Assembly (NCBI RefSeq): GCF_003287735.1
Contig: NZ_NSCM01000005.1
Span: forward strand, 1-64,000
Length of the DNA: 64,000 nt
From: Photorhabdus bodei
GTDB taxonomy: Bacteria; Pseudomonadota; Gammaproteobacteria; Enterobacterales; Enterobacteriaceae
Reading direction: 5' to 3'
Below are positions 46,973 to 56,547 of the stretch, one piece after another. Below the pieces are notes generated by a model. It was not told the origin of the DNA. It saw only the letters and a list, made by a program, of their open reading frames with translations, and ran no database searches. The translations under genes and the position numbers were made by a program. Within the stretch, counting starts at the first letter, position 1. Every line of letters begins with the position of its first letter.

Positions 46973-48730
46973 TCAAAAGAATGTATAGACAGTGGTGCGT
47001 GCTTCATCATCACTTTCCGATAATTTAGGCTTTTCAATCCCATAAAGCGGAGCAGGGATATCACGGCGGTAAATCAGATAGTCTTCAAGCACCAAGGCAT
47101 CCATCTCCGAGTGAATAAAAGTGCTCAGCGCTTCTTCGATAGTGTTCACGATAGGTTCACCGCGTAAATTAAACGACGTATTGAGTAAAACAGGGCAACC
47201 TGTCAGTTTATGAAATGCGGTGAGAATACTTACAAAAGGATGATCTGTTTCTTGAATACTGACGGTTTGAATACGAGCTGTACCATCAACGTGAGTAATA
47301 GCTGGTAGTGAAGCGCCACTTTTAACCGGACAAACCTCAGTCATAAAAGGGGAATCAAAATCACAATCGAAATAGTCGTGTTTATATTCATTAAGCACTA
47401 CGGGGGCAAAAGGCCTGAATTTTTCTCTTTGTTTGATCACGAGATTAACGCGATCCTGGGTATGCGGATTCCGGGGATCGGCAATAATACTTCTGGCTCC
47501 CAACGCTCGCGATCCAAATTCCGATGCTCCCCGGAAAAAACCAAGGATTTTTCCTTCCACCAGATCGGCGGCGATCTGCTGATTACATTCAGCACTAGGT
47601 AATTTTTGATACCTTATCCCCAGTCCCGTTAACGTAGAGCCAATTTCGCTATCTGTGACCCTTGGACCCCAGAAGCAGCTGTCGATACCTTTAGACGTGA
47701 GTTTCAATCCTTGCAGATCACTAAGCTCCTGTGCTGCAAGGAATGCGGCACCGATTGCCCCTCCCGAGTCACCCGCAGCGGGCGGTACAAAAACATTCTG
47801 ATAAATACCACTGCGTCTGATTGCCGCGTTGGCCACGCAGTTGAGGGCGACACCACCAGCTAGACACAAATTATTAGCAGGAGAAAGGAGGCGCAAATGA
47901 GCTATTTGCTTGAGCACAATTTCTTCTAGAATCTGCTGCGCACTGCTTGCCAGATCATAATGAGTCTGAGTAAGCACACTCTCGGGCAAACGTTCAGGCA
48001 TACCCAATAATAATGAAAGCTTGTCCGAGTACATTTTCACGCCAGCATAGAAGTCGAAGCAGGTGAGATCGAGCTTTATGTCTCCTGTTTCATCAATCGT
48101 GATGATCTGCCGGAGTTGTTCAACAAAGGTGGGTTTACCGAATGACGCAAGCCCCATTACTTTGTATTCGTCATTATTGACGCTAAATCCTAAAAACCCC
48201 GTTATCGTGGCGTAAAAAAGACCAATTGAATGAGGGAAATTAGTCATTCCTAACCGCTGTAACTTGCTTTCACTGGCGTCCCACCAAGATGTAGTTTCCC
48301 ATTCACCCACACCGTCATTAATTAATATCGCACAGCGGTCAAACCTCGAAAGATATCTGGCTGCGGCGGCATGGCTCATGTGATGAGGATAGCTTTTGAT
48401 AATTTTATCTTCGCCAAAAATTGAACGAATGTGACCAACAGCACTTTCGCCGTTGAGATTAAGCCGGGGTAATATTTCTGGCGCATGTAATGCGCTCCAA
48501 AGCTGGCGTGCACGCTTCAATTTTTCGTTTTCATAAAAGCTGACGCAGTCAACATCTGCATAAGTTTTACCTGCTTGGCGTAAGCAAAACTCAAGCGAAT
48601 AATAGGGAAAGCGAGGGTCGTGTTTTAATCTGGAGAAACGCTCTTCTTCAACGGCAGCAATAATTTTTCCATTTTCAACAATGCAACAGGCAGAATCATG
48701 GTTAAGTGCTGATATACCAACGATGAGCAT
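46973..48730 (-). CDS. NodU/TobZ-family O-carbamoyltransferase
   Basis: 585 residues. The N-terminal Kae1-like domain starts 'MLIVGISALNHDSACCIVEN' and has 'EEERFSRLKHD' and 'SYPHHMSHAAAARYLSRF'. The C-terminal YrdC-like domain has 'GARSIIADPRNP' and 'LNTSFNLRGEPIVNT'. This two-domain form is that of O-carbamoyltransferases (CmcH, TobZ, NodU), which use carbamoyl phosphate and ATP to carbamoylate a hydroxyl group. It is the first gene of the operon. In this context hydroxyls made by the three hydroxylase-like enzymes are natural targets. Intact, normal length. Confidence 0.92.
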   Translation of the reverse strand: MLIVGISALNHDSACCIVENGKIIAAVEEERFSRLKHDPRFPYYSLEFCLRQAGKTYADVDCVSFYENEKLKRARQLWSALHAPEILPRLNLNGESAVGHIRSIFGEDKIIKSYPHHMSHAAAARYLSRFDRCAILINDGVGEWETTSWWDASESKLQRLGMTNFPHSIGLFYATITGFLGFSVNNDEYKVMGLASFGKPTFVEQLRQIITIDETGDIKLDLTCFDFYAGVKMYSDKLSLLLGMPERLPESVLTQTHYDLASSAQQILEEIVLKQIAHLRLLSPANNLCLAGGVALNCVANAAIRRSGIYQNVFVPPAAGDSGGAIGAAFLAAQELSDLQGLKLTSKGIDSCFWGPRVTDSEIGSTLTGLGIRYQKLPSAECNQQIAADLVEGKILGFFRGASEFGSRALGARSIIADPRNPHTQDRVNLVIKQREKFRPFAPVVLNEYKHDYFDCDFDSPFMTEVCPVKSGASLPAITHVDGTARIQTVSIQETDHPFVSILTAFHKLTGCPVLLNTSFNLRGEPIVNTIEEALSTFIHSEMDALVLEDYLIYRRDIPAPLYGIEKPKLSESDDEARTTVYTFF

Positions 48731-48795
48731 AGCGTACCCTTTTTCGTTTTATAATTGTATTGAGAATATTCCAGTTAATTTATTTAACATTTCAA

Positions 48796-48824
48796 TAGTT
48801 ATCTAATCAGAAGTAGGTTGTCAA
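48796..48824 (-). promoter_or_regulatory. Predicted sigma-70 promoter of the RiPP operon
   Basis: On the minus strand a perfect -35 TTGACA (48819-48824) is followed after 17 bases by TAACTA (48796-48801), about 65 bases before the carbamoyltransferase start. The -10 is imperfect. No other candidate as good was seen upstream. Confidence 0.5.
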
Positions 48825-48935
48825 GTCCATTTCAAAGATTTGAGAATATGATCTTTTTCGCGTCTACTTATATTTATTTATCAATTAGTTGTAGTAGATA
48901 AATAACTTTTCATAATTATGATACACCCTCTCTTT

Positions 48936-49944
48936 TTATTCTCTATTAGTCCTGTAGGAGAATGAATTCAAAAATATTTTCACTTTTTCGAGCAACTGCC
49001 ACATATACTGGCAACAATGATTTTGTGTCACCGTTTCATGCAGGGATTGCCACAGGCGCTCAATTTTATTCAGCCAGGAGGAATCAACAGCTAAAAACAA
49101 TAGGTTAAATTTAGGATGACGGGTCAGCCAATCACTAAGCATCCGGCTTTTGTGAATACTATAATTATCCAAAATTAATGTGAGGGTTTCAGCATGACAA
49201 TATTGGCGATCAAGTTCTTTCAATACATTGATAAATAATCGAGAACCCTTATTTAATCCTCTAACATAAGTGATTTTCCCTGTTTGAATATTCAGGCAAC
49301 CTGCAAGGTAATGTTTTTGGTTTTTGCCTAGTGTCACGATACGTTTCTACTATCCTTTTAAATACCAGTCAGAATCGATTTTGGGATTTAGCTTGATATC
49401 GACTTCGTCTTCATAAAAAACGGGATGTTTTTCCGAGCACATTGACAACGCCTCGGTAATTTTCGCCATTTTTTCAGGGTATTCGGGATCGAGTAATTTA
49501 AGCGTCGGCTCTGCCCTTCGCCAAACGATACCTGTTTTATGTAAGTAACGATAGAAGATGCTGATGGATAATTTTATATTTAATAGTTCATTGATTTTAA
49601 TTACAAAAAATTCAAGACTCCAACGAGAACGCAAGCAACCCAATTGTTGGGGAGAATATTGCAATAAAAAAGATATCAAAGGATAAAATAGGATTAAATT
49701 CCAGACAGCGGGTCTGCCCGCAGGCAAGCTTTTCAAACCTTCCAGACCATGTAAAGTAAACCAATTTATCCAGCGATTGACGGAAGAACGCCCTGCACAA
49801 GGGGGCGACCTGTAAGACAGACCCGCCTCGATGTAGCATCAATATGGCCATGAGTCTGCGAGCATAGTTTTTATCTCGGATGCGCTGGATAATTTTTTTC
49901 ATCTGGCGTCGTTCATTGCGAGGTATCAGTGCTATGATAGGCAT
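48936..49944 (-). pseudogene. IS630-family transposase, frameshifted
   Basis: Three overlapping frames reconstruct an IS630 transposase. The N-terminal HTH part is 'MPIIALIPRNERRQMKKIIQ'. The middle has 'WRRAEPTLKLLDPEYPEKM' and 'VFYEDEVDIKL' (first catalytic Asp). The C-terminal part has 'LILDNYSIHKSRML' and 'WLNKIERLWQSLHE' (Asp and Glu). At least two frameshifts separate them. It lies just upstream of the RiPP operon on the same strand. Confidence 0.85.
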
Positions 49945-50116
49945 AACTCAGTCCGTTTAGTGACTTGGGGATTTTTTGCAATTGATCAGATCGCAAAAAT
50001 CGGACTGAGTTCCCTCCAAGTGATCTACTATTTTGAAATAATGAAATGGACACCTCCCTAAAACGGCTTCAGTGAGCCATGCTGAATACATCAGCAAAAA
50101 TATGAAGAGGCGTCCA

Positions 50117-51139
50117 ATGGAACAAGTTATCGGCATTGATCTGGCAAAGCGAGTGTTTCAATTACATATTGCATCTCCGCTCGGAAAAATGATTAAAAAT
50201 ACCGTGGTAACGCGCGATAAACTGATGACATTCATTGCTCAACAACCCCCTTCCAAAATAGTGATGGAGGCTTGTGGCAGCGCAAATTACTGGAGCCGAC
50301 AATTTAAACGCTTTGGTCATGAGGTGAAGCAAATCAGCCCCCAATATGTCGCCCCATTCAGAATGGGCAGCAAGAATGATAAAAATGATGCCGTGGCTAT
50401 TGTGGAAGCAGACAGTCGTCCAGGGATTCGTTATGTGCCGGAAAAAACACAGAAACAACAGGATATTCAGTGTTTGCATCGTGTTCGTCAGCGGCTAATG
50501 AAAAACAGAACGGCGCTGATTAATCAAATACGGGGATTAGGCTTAGAATATGGCATTGCCATACCCGAAAGCGTTCACAAGGTTGAGCAATGTTTGCCTG
50601 AGCATCTGGAAAACGCGGAAAATGACCTGACCCCGCTGAGCCGTGAATTATTTCAGGAACTCTTGCTTGAACTCAAAGAACAGCAGCAGCGTCTGAAAAT
50701 ACTGGATAAACGCCTCAACCCTTTGAATGCACGAGAAGAAGATATTCGCCGTCTACTGACGCTACCGGGTATTGGTCCACTGGGGGCATCCGCTTTAATG
50801 ATAGCGCTGGGAGAGAGTACGGATTTCAAAAATGGCCGCCATTTTGCCAGTTATCTGGGGCTAGTTCCAAGAGAACACAGCAGTGGTGGCAAAGTCAGGT
50901 TATTGGGTATCACGAAACGCGGGGATGGCTATTTACGAGGAATACTGATTCATGGTGCCCGTTCAGTTGTTTATCGGGTGCAAAAAATCCCTGACGAACA
51001 ATGTAATGGATTACAACGCTGGTTAAAAGGCGTGATAGCCCGCAGCGGACTCAATAAAGCGGCAGTTGCCCTGGCAAATAAAAATGCCCGAATAGCCTGG
51101 GCTCTGGTCAGCCAACAATCGAGTTATGAACCACGATGA
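50117..51139 (+). mobile_element. Intact IS110-family transposase (IS1111-like group)
   Basis: 340 residues from ATG 50117 ('AGAGGCG' upstream; the frame is open 15 codons further). The RuvC-like DEDD domain begins 'VIGIDLAKRVFQLH', with 'SKNDKNDAVAI' further on. The C-terminal domain has 'LLTLPGIGPLGASALMIALG', 'HSSGGKVRLLGITKRGDGYL' and 'LNKAAVALANKNARIAW'. It is the only transposase in the window with an uninterrupted frame. Element ends could not be fixed; it lies in the gap between the RiPP operon and the M13 peptidase gene. Confidence 0.9.
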
Positions 51140-51432
51140 GCTACCCATGATGTAAATGATATAGAAGTCCATAAATTGATGTACTGACAGGTAGAACCGA
51201 CTCTCTGTGAACCTGGTAAATAACTCAGTCTATCGAGACTGTTGAAATAATGAGGGCAGAGAGTGCGGATTTTCATCAGGGCTCATTGAAGCCGAATATA
51301 TGTTTGCGACTACGTTGTCAGAAAAATTTACTCACCCACTTGAATTGAGTCGGTGTCCATATAAGTTATTTATATACCGGTAATCATTGAAGATGCTTGA
51401 TTTTCCCCAAAATAAGGATCATGGTATCAGTC

Positions 51433-52406
51433 ATGAAAATATTCATTACCAATGAACAGAAAGCCGAACTCGAACACCTCCATCACACCTGCCGTGATAA
51501 GAGGGAGTGTGATCGTATCAAAACGGTTCTGCTGGCCGTTAAAGGCGGAGTTCAGTCACGATCACTCAGGCTCTACGTCTTCATGAAACGACGGTTAATT
51601 GTCATATCAGCGATTACCTTAATCATCGCAAACTGAAGCCTGAAAATGGCGGTTCTCAGAGTTATCTCAACGAAACACAGGCTCAGGAACTTATCGCTTA
51701 TCTGACGTCGGAGCTTCTGCCCACCACACAGGCGGTTATCCGTCTTGTTAAAGAATGGCTGAATATCGGTTACACCGTTCCCTGCATGAATAAATGGCTG
51801 CACTACAATGGATTCAGCTACAAAAAACCGACCGGCGTTCCGCACAAGTCCAACATGGAACAGCACTGGGCTTCATAGAAACTTACGGGAAACTGAAACA
51901 GGAAGCCGGAGATAATGAGCCCATCTTATTCATTGATGGCGTCCATCCCACACAGGGGACAAAACTCGCTTATAGCTGGATGCGCAAAGGCCAGAAAACC
52001 GCTATGAAAACAACGGGCAGCAGTACGCGAATATGACTGTATCAACAGTTATCACATTGCAGAGTTCTCCATTGCCATTCGTGAAACCTATCCAGTCAGT
52101 CAGACGGTTCATATTATCTTTGATGGAGCCGATTACCATTGGAGTGATCTGGTAAAAGACTGGGTTTATGTGATGAATATTGACCTTCATTACTTACCTC
52201 CATACAGCCCGAATCTGAACCAGATAGAAAGGCTCTGGAAGGTGATGAATGAACAGGTCAGAAATAATCATTACTTCGCCTCGGCAGCCTTGTTCAGGCA
52301 GACCATACATCACTTTTTTACTGAAATATCACCGGAGCTTGCCGGGAACCTGTCGTGCCATATTAATAACAACTTCCAAGTTTTGAATCCTGCATCTTCA
52401 AGTTAA
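51433..52406 (+). pseudogene. IS630-family transposase (second, different element), frameshifted
   Basis: An N-terminal helix-turn-helix 'MKIFITNEQKAELEHLHHTC' is followed by pieces in other frames: 'SYLNETQAQELIAYLTSELL', 'KWLHYNGFSYKKPTGVPHKS', 'PILFIDGVHPTQGTKLAYSW', 'VHIIFDGADYHWSDLVKDW' and 'LPPYSPNLNQIERLWKVMNE'. This is the full DDE set of an IS630 transposase. At least three frameshifts inactivate it. The sequence differs from the IS630 copy at 48936-49944. Confidence 0.87.
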
Positions 52407-52505
52407 GCGGGTATATTAATCGCCATGAATATAAATTATGGTTTCTCTTGTTTTATTCGTGTAATCATGCATTGTTAATGTAACATAAATTGCCAGGTGC
52501 TAAAA

Positions 52506-54374
52506 ATGCTTTATAAAGGAAATGATATCTATTGTAATTATAACTATTTTTGGCTAAGTGAAGCAAAAGCGATGGAGGGAGTGAGCTATCGAAGTACATT
52601 TACGGAATTAAGAGATGTCGTGCACATACAGCTTAGAGAAATGCTTGATGATATTGTAAGGCAGCCGGTTAATGAAAATGAAGTGCTCATTAGAAAATGC
52701 TATGAAAAATTTCAGGACATTGATACTTGGCGCATTGATGCGGTTTCATTCTTTAAAACTCATATGGATAATCTCACGCTAGGAAATAGTCGTGAGAGGA
52801 CAATCCCTTTTATTTTGGGGCGCTGGACGGCTTACGGTGTCGAGGCTTTATTTCGAGTAAGAGTCGTCCCTTGGGAGGAGAACACACGCGTTACCTGCTT
52901 ACGGCTAGAAAGTGCAGATTTCATGATGCCGGGCGAGGAGTATTACACTTCAAACGAGCCATTCTATACTGAAGTACGTCATTCGTGGTTTAGAGTGGTT
53001 GAGCAGATATTGTCTGTACTGGATGATCCTCAGCCTTTGCTTATGGCGCGTGAAATTTTTCAGCTAGAGCGAGAACTCGTTAGCCATCAGTTTTCCGTAG
53101 AAGAAAAACGCAACCCGCGTCTGACCTGTAATACTGTATTGCCAACGGTTTTTAAGTCACTAACTCACTTTGACCTGGTATCTTTATGCTCAGGTCTTAA
53201 AGCGCCTGAACCTGAAAAGCTAGTGCTTGAATCCCTTCCCTATGCACAGGCCGTCGGAGCGGTTCTAGTAACAAAGCCTGTTGAAGTGCTGGAAGCCTAC
53301 TTTAAAGTTCGCTTTTGCCTCAAATATCGGGACTTCTTTTCCAAACTGGACACCGAAGGCATTGCCCATTTTCTACAAAACATCACCGGGGCAGAGCGTA
53401 AGCGCCCATCCGAAATCAGCGCTCCATATGCACATCTGATTTCGTTGTTTGATGATTATCTTTCTCAGTTATACACCGAGCGTTACACCGCGCCACAAAC
53501 GCTAGATCTGGTTCAGAAAATGGTTCGGGAAATCATGGTGACATTTTCGCTTAGTATCCAACAGTCCACATGGATGTCAGATATTTTTAAAGCGCGTGCA
53601 CTACGCAAGATAGCCGCAATCAGAATTAAAATTGGTACTCCACCGCCTCTAACTTCTTATGGCTGTTTCACTGAACTGGACAATCTATTTGATATAGTAT
53701 TGGCTATCAAAGAAGCAAAATTTAAACATCTCACAGATTGCTTAAATGGCTCATTTAACTCGCATTTATGGGACATGTACGGGCACGAAGTCAACGCCTG
53801 TTATAACCACCGAAAAAATGAAATTATTCTCCCTGCCGCAGTGTTACAACCTCCTTTGCTGTGGCCTCAGCAGAGTGCGAATGAGAATTACGGCGGTATT
53901 GGTATCATTATTGCGCATGAAATCAGTCACGCCCTTGATGACGAAGGCTGCTACTTTGACGAGCATGGCAATCTGAATATGCTGTGGACGCAAGAAGATG
54001 AGCAAATATTCAATCAAACAGCCGCGCGAATCGCTAATTTTTTCAGCAAGATAGAAGTTCTGCCGGGACACTTTATTGATGGGGTGCTCACTCGCGGGGA
54101 ATGTTTGGCGGATTTATCCGGCTGCGATATTGCTTGGCGGACGCTTTGCAGGCTGGCTGGGGGGGAAACGTTGGCGTTACAAGAGCAATTTCAGAATAGC
54201 GTGTTGTTGCTCTGGCGTGAATACGCCTCGGAAGAAATCATGCACAGACTATTAAGCCGTGGTCCGCATGCGCCAGCGCGTTTTCGTGCGCTGGGCTGCC
54301 TTCATTATCTTGCCGGAAAAGGCTCTAACATAGAGGTATCCAAAGAAGATATCCAAGGTATTGAGTTATTTTAA
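52506..54374 (+). CDS. M13-family (neprilysin-like) metallopeptidase, cytoplasmic
   Basis: 622 residues from ATG 52506 ('CAGGTG' upstream; a GTG 9 bases earlier is possible). Zinc motif 'IIIAHEISHALDDEG' (His471-Glu-Ile-Ser-His475) and the third ligand in 'GECLADLSGCDIAW' (Glu532) are the M13 pattern, along with 'NACYNHRKNEIILPAAVLQP'. There is no signal peptide or anchor, so it acts in the cytoplasm. Its place near the RiPP operon, beside an exporter gene, makes it a candidate for cutting the four-repeat precursor into units; the link is inferred from proximity only. Confidence 0.9.
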   Translation: MLYKGNDIYCNYNYFWLSEAKAMEGVSYRSTFTELRDVVHIQLREMLDDIVRQPVNENEVLIRKCYEKFQDIDTWRIDAVSFFKTHMDNLTLGNSRERTIPFILGRWTAYGVEALFRVRVVPWEENTRVTCLRLESADFMMPGEEYYTSNEPFYTEVRHSWFRVVEQILSVLDDPQPLLMAREIFQLERELVSHQFSVEEKRNPRLTCNTVLPTVFKSLTHFDLVSLCSGLKAPEPEKLVLESLPYAQAVGAVLVTKPVEVLEAYFKVRFCLKYRDFFSKLDTEGIAHFLQNITGAERKRPSEISAPYAHLISLFDDYLSQLYTERYTAPQTLDLVQKMVREIMVTFSLSIQQSTWMSDIFKARALRKIAAIRIKIGTPPPLTSYGCFTELDNLFDIVLAIKEAKFKHLTDCLNGSFNSHLWDMYGHEVNACYNHRKNEIILPAAVLQPPLLWPQQSANENYGGIGIIIAHEISHALDDEGCYFDEHGNLNMLWTQEDEQIFNQTAARIANFFSKIEVLPGHFIDGVLTRGECLADLSGCDIAWRTLCRLAGGETLALQEQFQNSVLLLWREYASEEIMHRLLSRGPHAPARFRALGCLHYLAGKGSNIEVSKEDIQGIELF

Positions 54375-54384
54375 GCTGTTTTGA

Positions 54385-54407
54385 CACACCGCTTCGCTGG
54401 CGGTGTG
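54385..54407. terminator. Hairpin between convergent M13 and MFS genes
   Basis: Perfect arms CACACCGC and GCGGTGTG with a 7-base loop lie in the 50-base space between the two convergent stops. No T run follows on either strand, so termination efficiency is doubtful. Confidence 0.45.
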
Positions 54408-54424
54408 CCCCTCAACGATTACCT

Positions 54425-55651
54425 CTATTCCGTTCCCGCCGTCACTGATTTGTGAGTCATTCGTTTTCCCGCGATCAATAACATCACAATCAGCATAAAA
54501 CCTGTGCCGCTGAAGGCATAAAGTGCGTACACAACTCCAATATATTGTGAACAATACCCTGCACCTATAGATACCACGGCAGTGATCAACATTTGTAACC
54601 GATAACTTTTCGCCATTGCCGCCGGGACATGATTTTCATCGAACTTCTTCAGCACCGTATATACCGCCAGCGAAAATACGACGTTTGAGAATACATGGGC
54701 GATAAACACTAATAGTAGTGCCAGATAAGTTGAGGAAGAGAAAGGTACTAACCCGTAGCAAGTGATGAAGGCGAACAGGCAGCCTATCAACAAAGCATTG
54801 CTATTACTATTCTTTTCAAAACGTTCAGGATTAAGCAATAAAGGCCCGACAAGCTGCCCTAGACTACGCGAAAAAAGCAGTGCCAACGCCGTGGTCTGTG
54901 CCTCATGACCGGTAAGTGAAAGCGGTACTAAGCTTGGCAGCAACGCCATAGCTGGCGCTCCTGCAAATGCCAGTAGTGGCAAAAGTAATATTCCCCGCCG
55001 CTGAGTGCTTGTGAGAACCCGCCACTCAATGGATGCATCGGCTTGGGTAATGTAATGAAAAGTTCTAGTAAAACGCGCTCTTGACCACCCTAATATCATT
55101 AATGACAGAGCAAAACTCGCCAGATCGATGACCAGCAGATGTATAACAGTGACATGGCCGAGCAGTAGGAGTCCCAGCCCCACACCGAAGATGACGTTAC
55201 ACGCAAAAATAATGGTTTCGAGCGTTGTGGCGATCGGCAACTCTTTTTCAGTCAGTCCAGTTTTAAAGATCTTACTCATGGCCGGAAATGTCATGCCAAT
55301 AGTAAAAGCGGATACGGTCTGGGCGATGAGAAACAGAGGGATCGAGCCACTTACCACGGCAAGAAACGGAGCCGCGAGTCCTGCCATGCCAAGGCATTCA
55401 CCTACGATCAGAATAGAAAAAGGGTTGCCGGTTCGGCAATAATGCTCACCTACTTTGCTCCCGATAAGTCCTGGTACAGTGGAAAGTACATAAGCCAAAG
55501 CGAGCGAGGTAGTGGGAGCTGATAACCTGACTAATTCGCTAAAAACGACAATATAGGTAATGCCATTCCCGATGGAAGAAACAACAAAGGAGAGGCCAAG
55601 AAGTAATAACCACGGTTTACCAGCCAAGGCTTTGAAGAGTGCTAGAATCAT
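54425..55651 (-). CDS. MFS transporter, probable exporter of the cluster
   Basis: 408 residues with about 12 hydrophobic segments, beginning 'MILALFKALAGKPWLLLLGL'. Its shape resembles the MFS_3/enterobactin-exporter (EntS-like) group, with 'SKVGEHYCRTGNPF' after helix 2 and a weakly conserved middle loop. It faces the M13 peptidase gene tail to tail. Substrate unknown; export of the modified peptide or of its fragments is a reasonable guess. Confidence 0.75.
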   Translation of the reverse strand: MILALFKALAGKPWLLLLGLSFVVSSIGNGITYIVVFSELVRLSAPTTSLALAYVLSTVPGLIGSKVGEHYCRTGNPFSILIVGECLGMAGLAAPFLAVVSGSIPLFLIAQTVSAFTIGMTFPAMSKIFKTGLTEKELPIATTLETIIFACNVIFGVGLGLLLLGHVTVIHLLVIDLASFALSLMILGWSRARFTRTFHYITQADASIEWRVLTSTQRRGILLLPLLAFAGAPAMALLPSLVPLSLTGHEAQTTALALLFSRSLGQLVGPLLLNPERFEKNSNSNALLIGCLFAFITCYGLVPFSSSTYLALLLVFIAHVFSNVVFSLAVYTVLKKFDENHVPAAMAKSYRLQMLITAVVSIGAGYCSQYIGVVYALYAFSGTGFMLIVMLLIAGKRMTHKSVTAGTE

Positions 55652-56112
55652 TTTAATGTCCGTAATAAGCTGAAAAAATATCTAGTTTCCAACTGCGTCG
55701 CAAAGCACAGCCATGTATCACACTTTTCTGGCAGTGGGAAAAATGACAAGTAACGGGCTTATGTGCGGGACATTACATCACAAACGATCCTATAAAATGG
55801 AAAAAGTAAAAGCATGTAATGTAATTACTACAGATTTGTACCTTTGTCAATTCGAGAACTAACGTTTGCTGCTTGGGAATAGTTTATGAACCTAACGTCT
55901 CCCATGTCTAATGCTATCTAACTCAACGCTCTGATTCATTATAAATGAGTCAAAGCAATAAGATATTATTACTTTTAGGAGCTGTTAACGTTTTATGAGG
56001 GGAATTTGAACAGCATAGTGATCTGGTATCATTGTTTTCCACCATGCCAAGGACAATGTTATCAAAGCCCCTAATGGAATAAGCTAGCTGTATTGATGCA
56101 ACAAAGTGGATA
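55652..56112. other. Gene-free stretch upstream of the MFS gene
   Basis: About 460 bases with no convincing coding frame; it must hold the MFS promoter. The right part runs into the IS5 relic. Confidence 0.4.
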
Positions 56113-56546
56113 TATTTACCACAAAAAAACACTACCTGACTTTCGAAGAGGTCCTTTACCGCATGCGAGCCGAGTGCCCCTAGCGTGACTTACTGGATGA
56201 ATTTGGAAAATGGAATACCATCTTTAAGCGCTTTAACGAATGGTCAAAGAAAGGTATTTTTGATTTATTATTCAATTTTTTATCTAAAAACACGGATGAA
56301 AAATGGTCATTTATTGATGGCAGTATTGTCCGCGCTTATCAACATAGCTCAGGCACAGCTTCACTGGAAGAGGAAGCTACCGGTAAGAGCCGAGGCGGAC
56401 GTTCTACAAAAATTCATTTAACCTTAGACAGTTACGACTTGCCCGTACATTTTGAGCTGTCAGGTGGTCAAACGCATGACATTGTACATGCAGAAAATTT
56501 GGTCACACATTCACCTGCATCAGACTTTGTGATTGCTGATAAATGA
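56113..56546 (+). pseudogene. IS5-family transposase fragment
   Basis: Reading through one in-frame stop (TAG at about 56179), the frame gives 'TKKHYLTFEEVLYRMRAECP', 'FGKWNTIFKRFNEWSKKGIF', 'WSFIDGSIVRAYQHSSG' (first catalytic Asp), 'GRSTKIHLTLDSYDLPVHFE' and 'LSGGQTHDIVHA', then stops. This is an IS427-group IS5 transposase lacking both ends. It abuts the IS1182 relic. Confidence 0.8.
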
Positions 56547-56547
56547 A

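Noticed and set aside
55950..56132. A 60-residue minus-strand frame as a gene
   Set aside because: No ribosome-binding site or recognisable motif, and it overlaps the edge of an IS5 relic.
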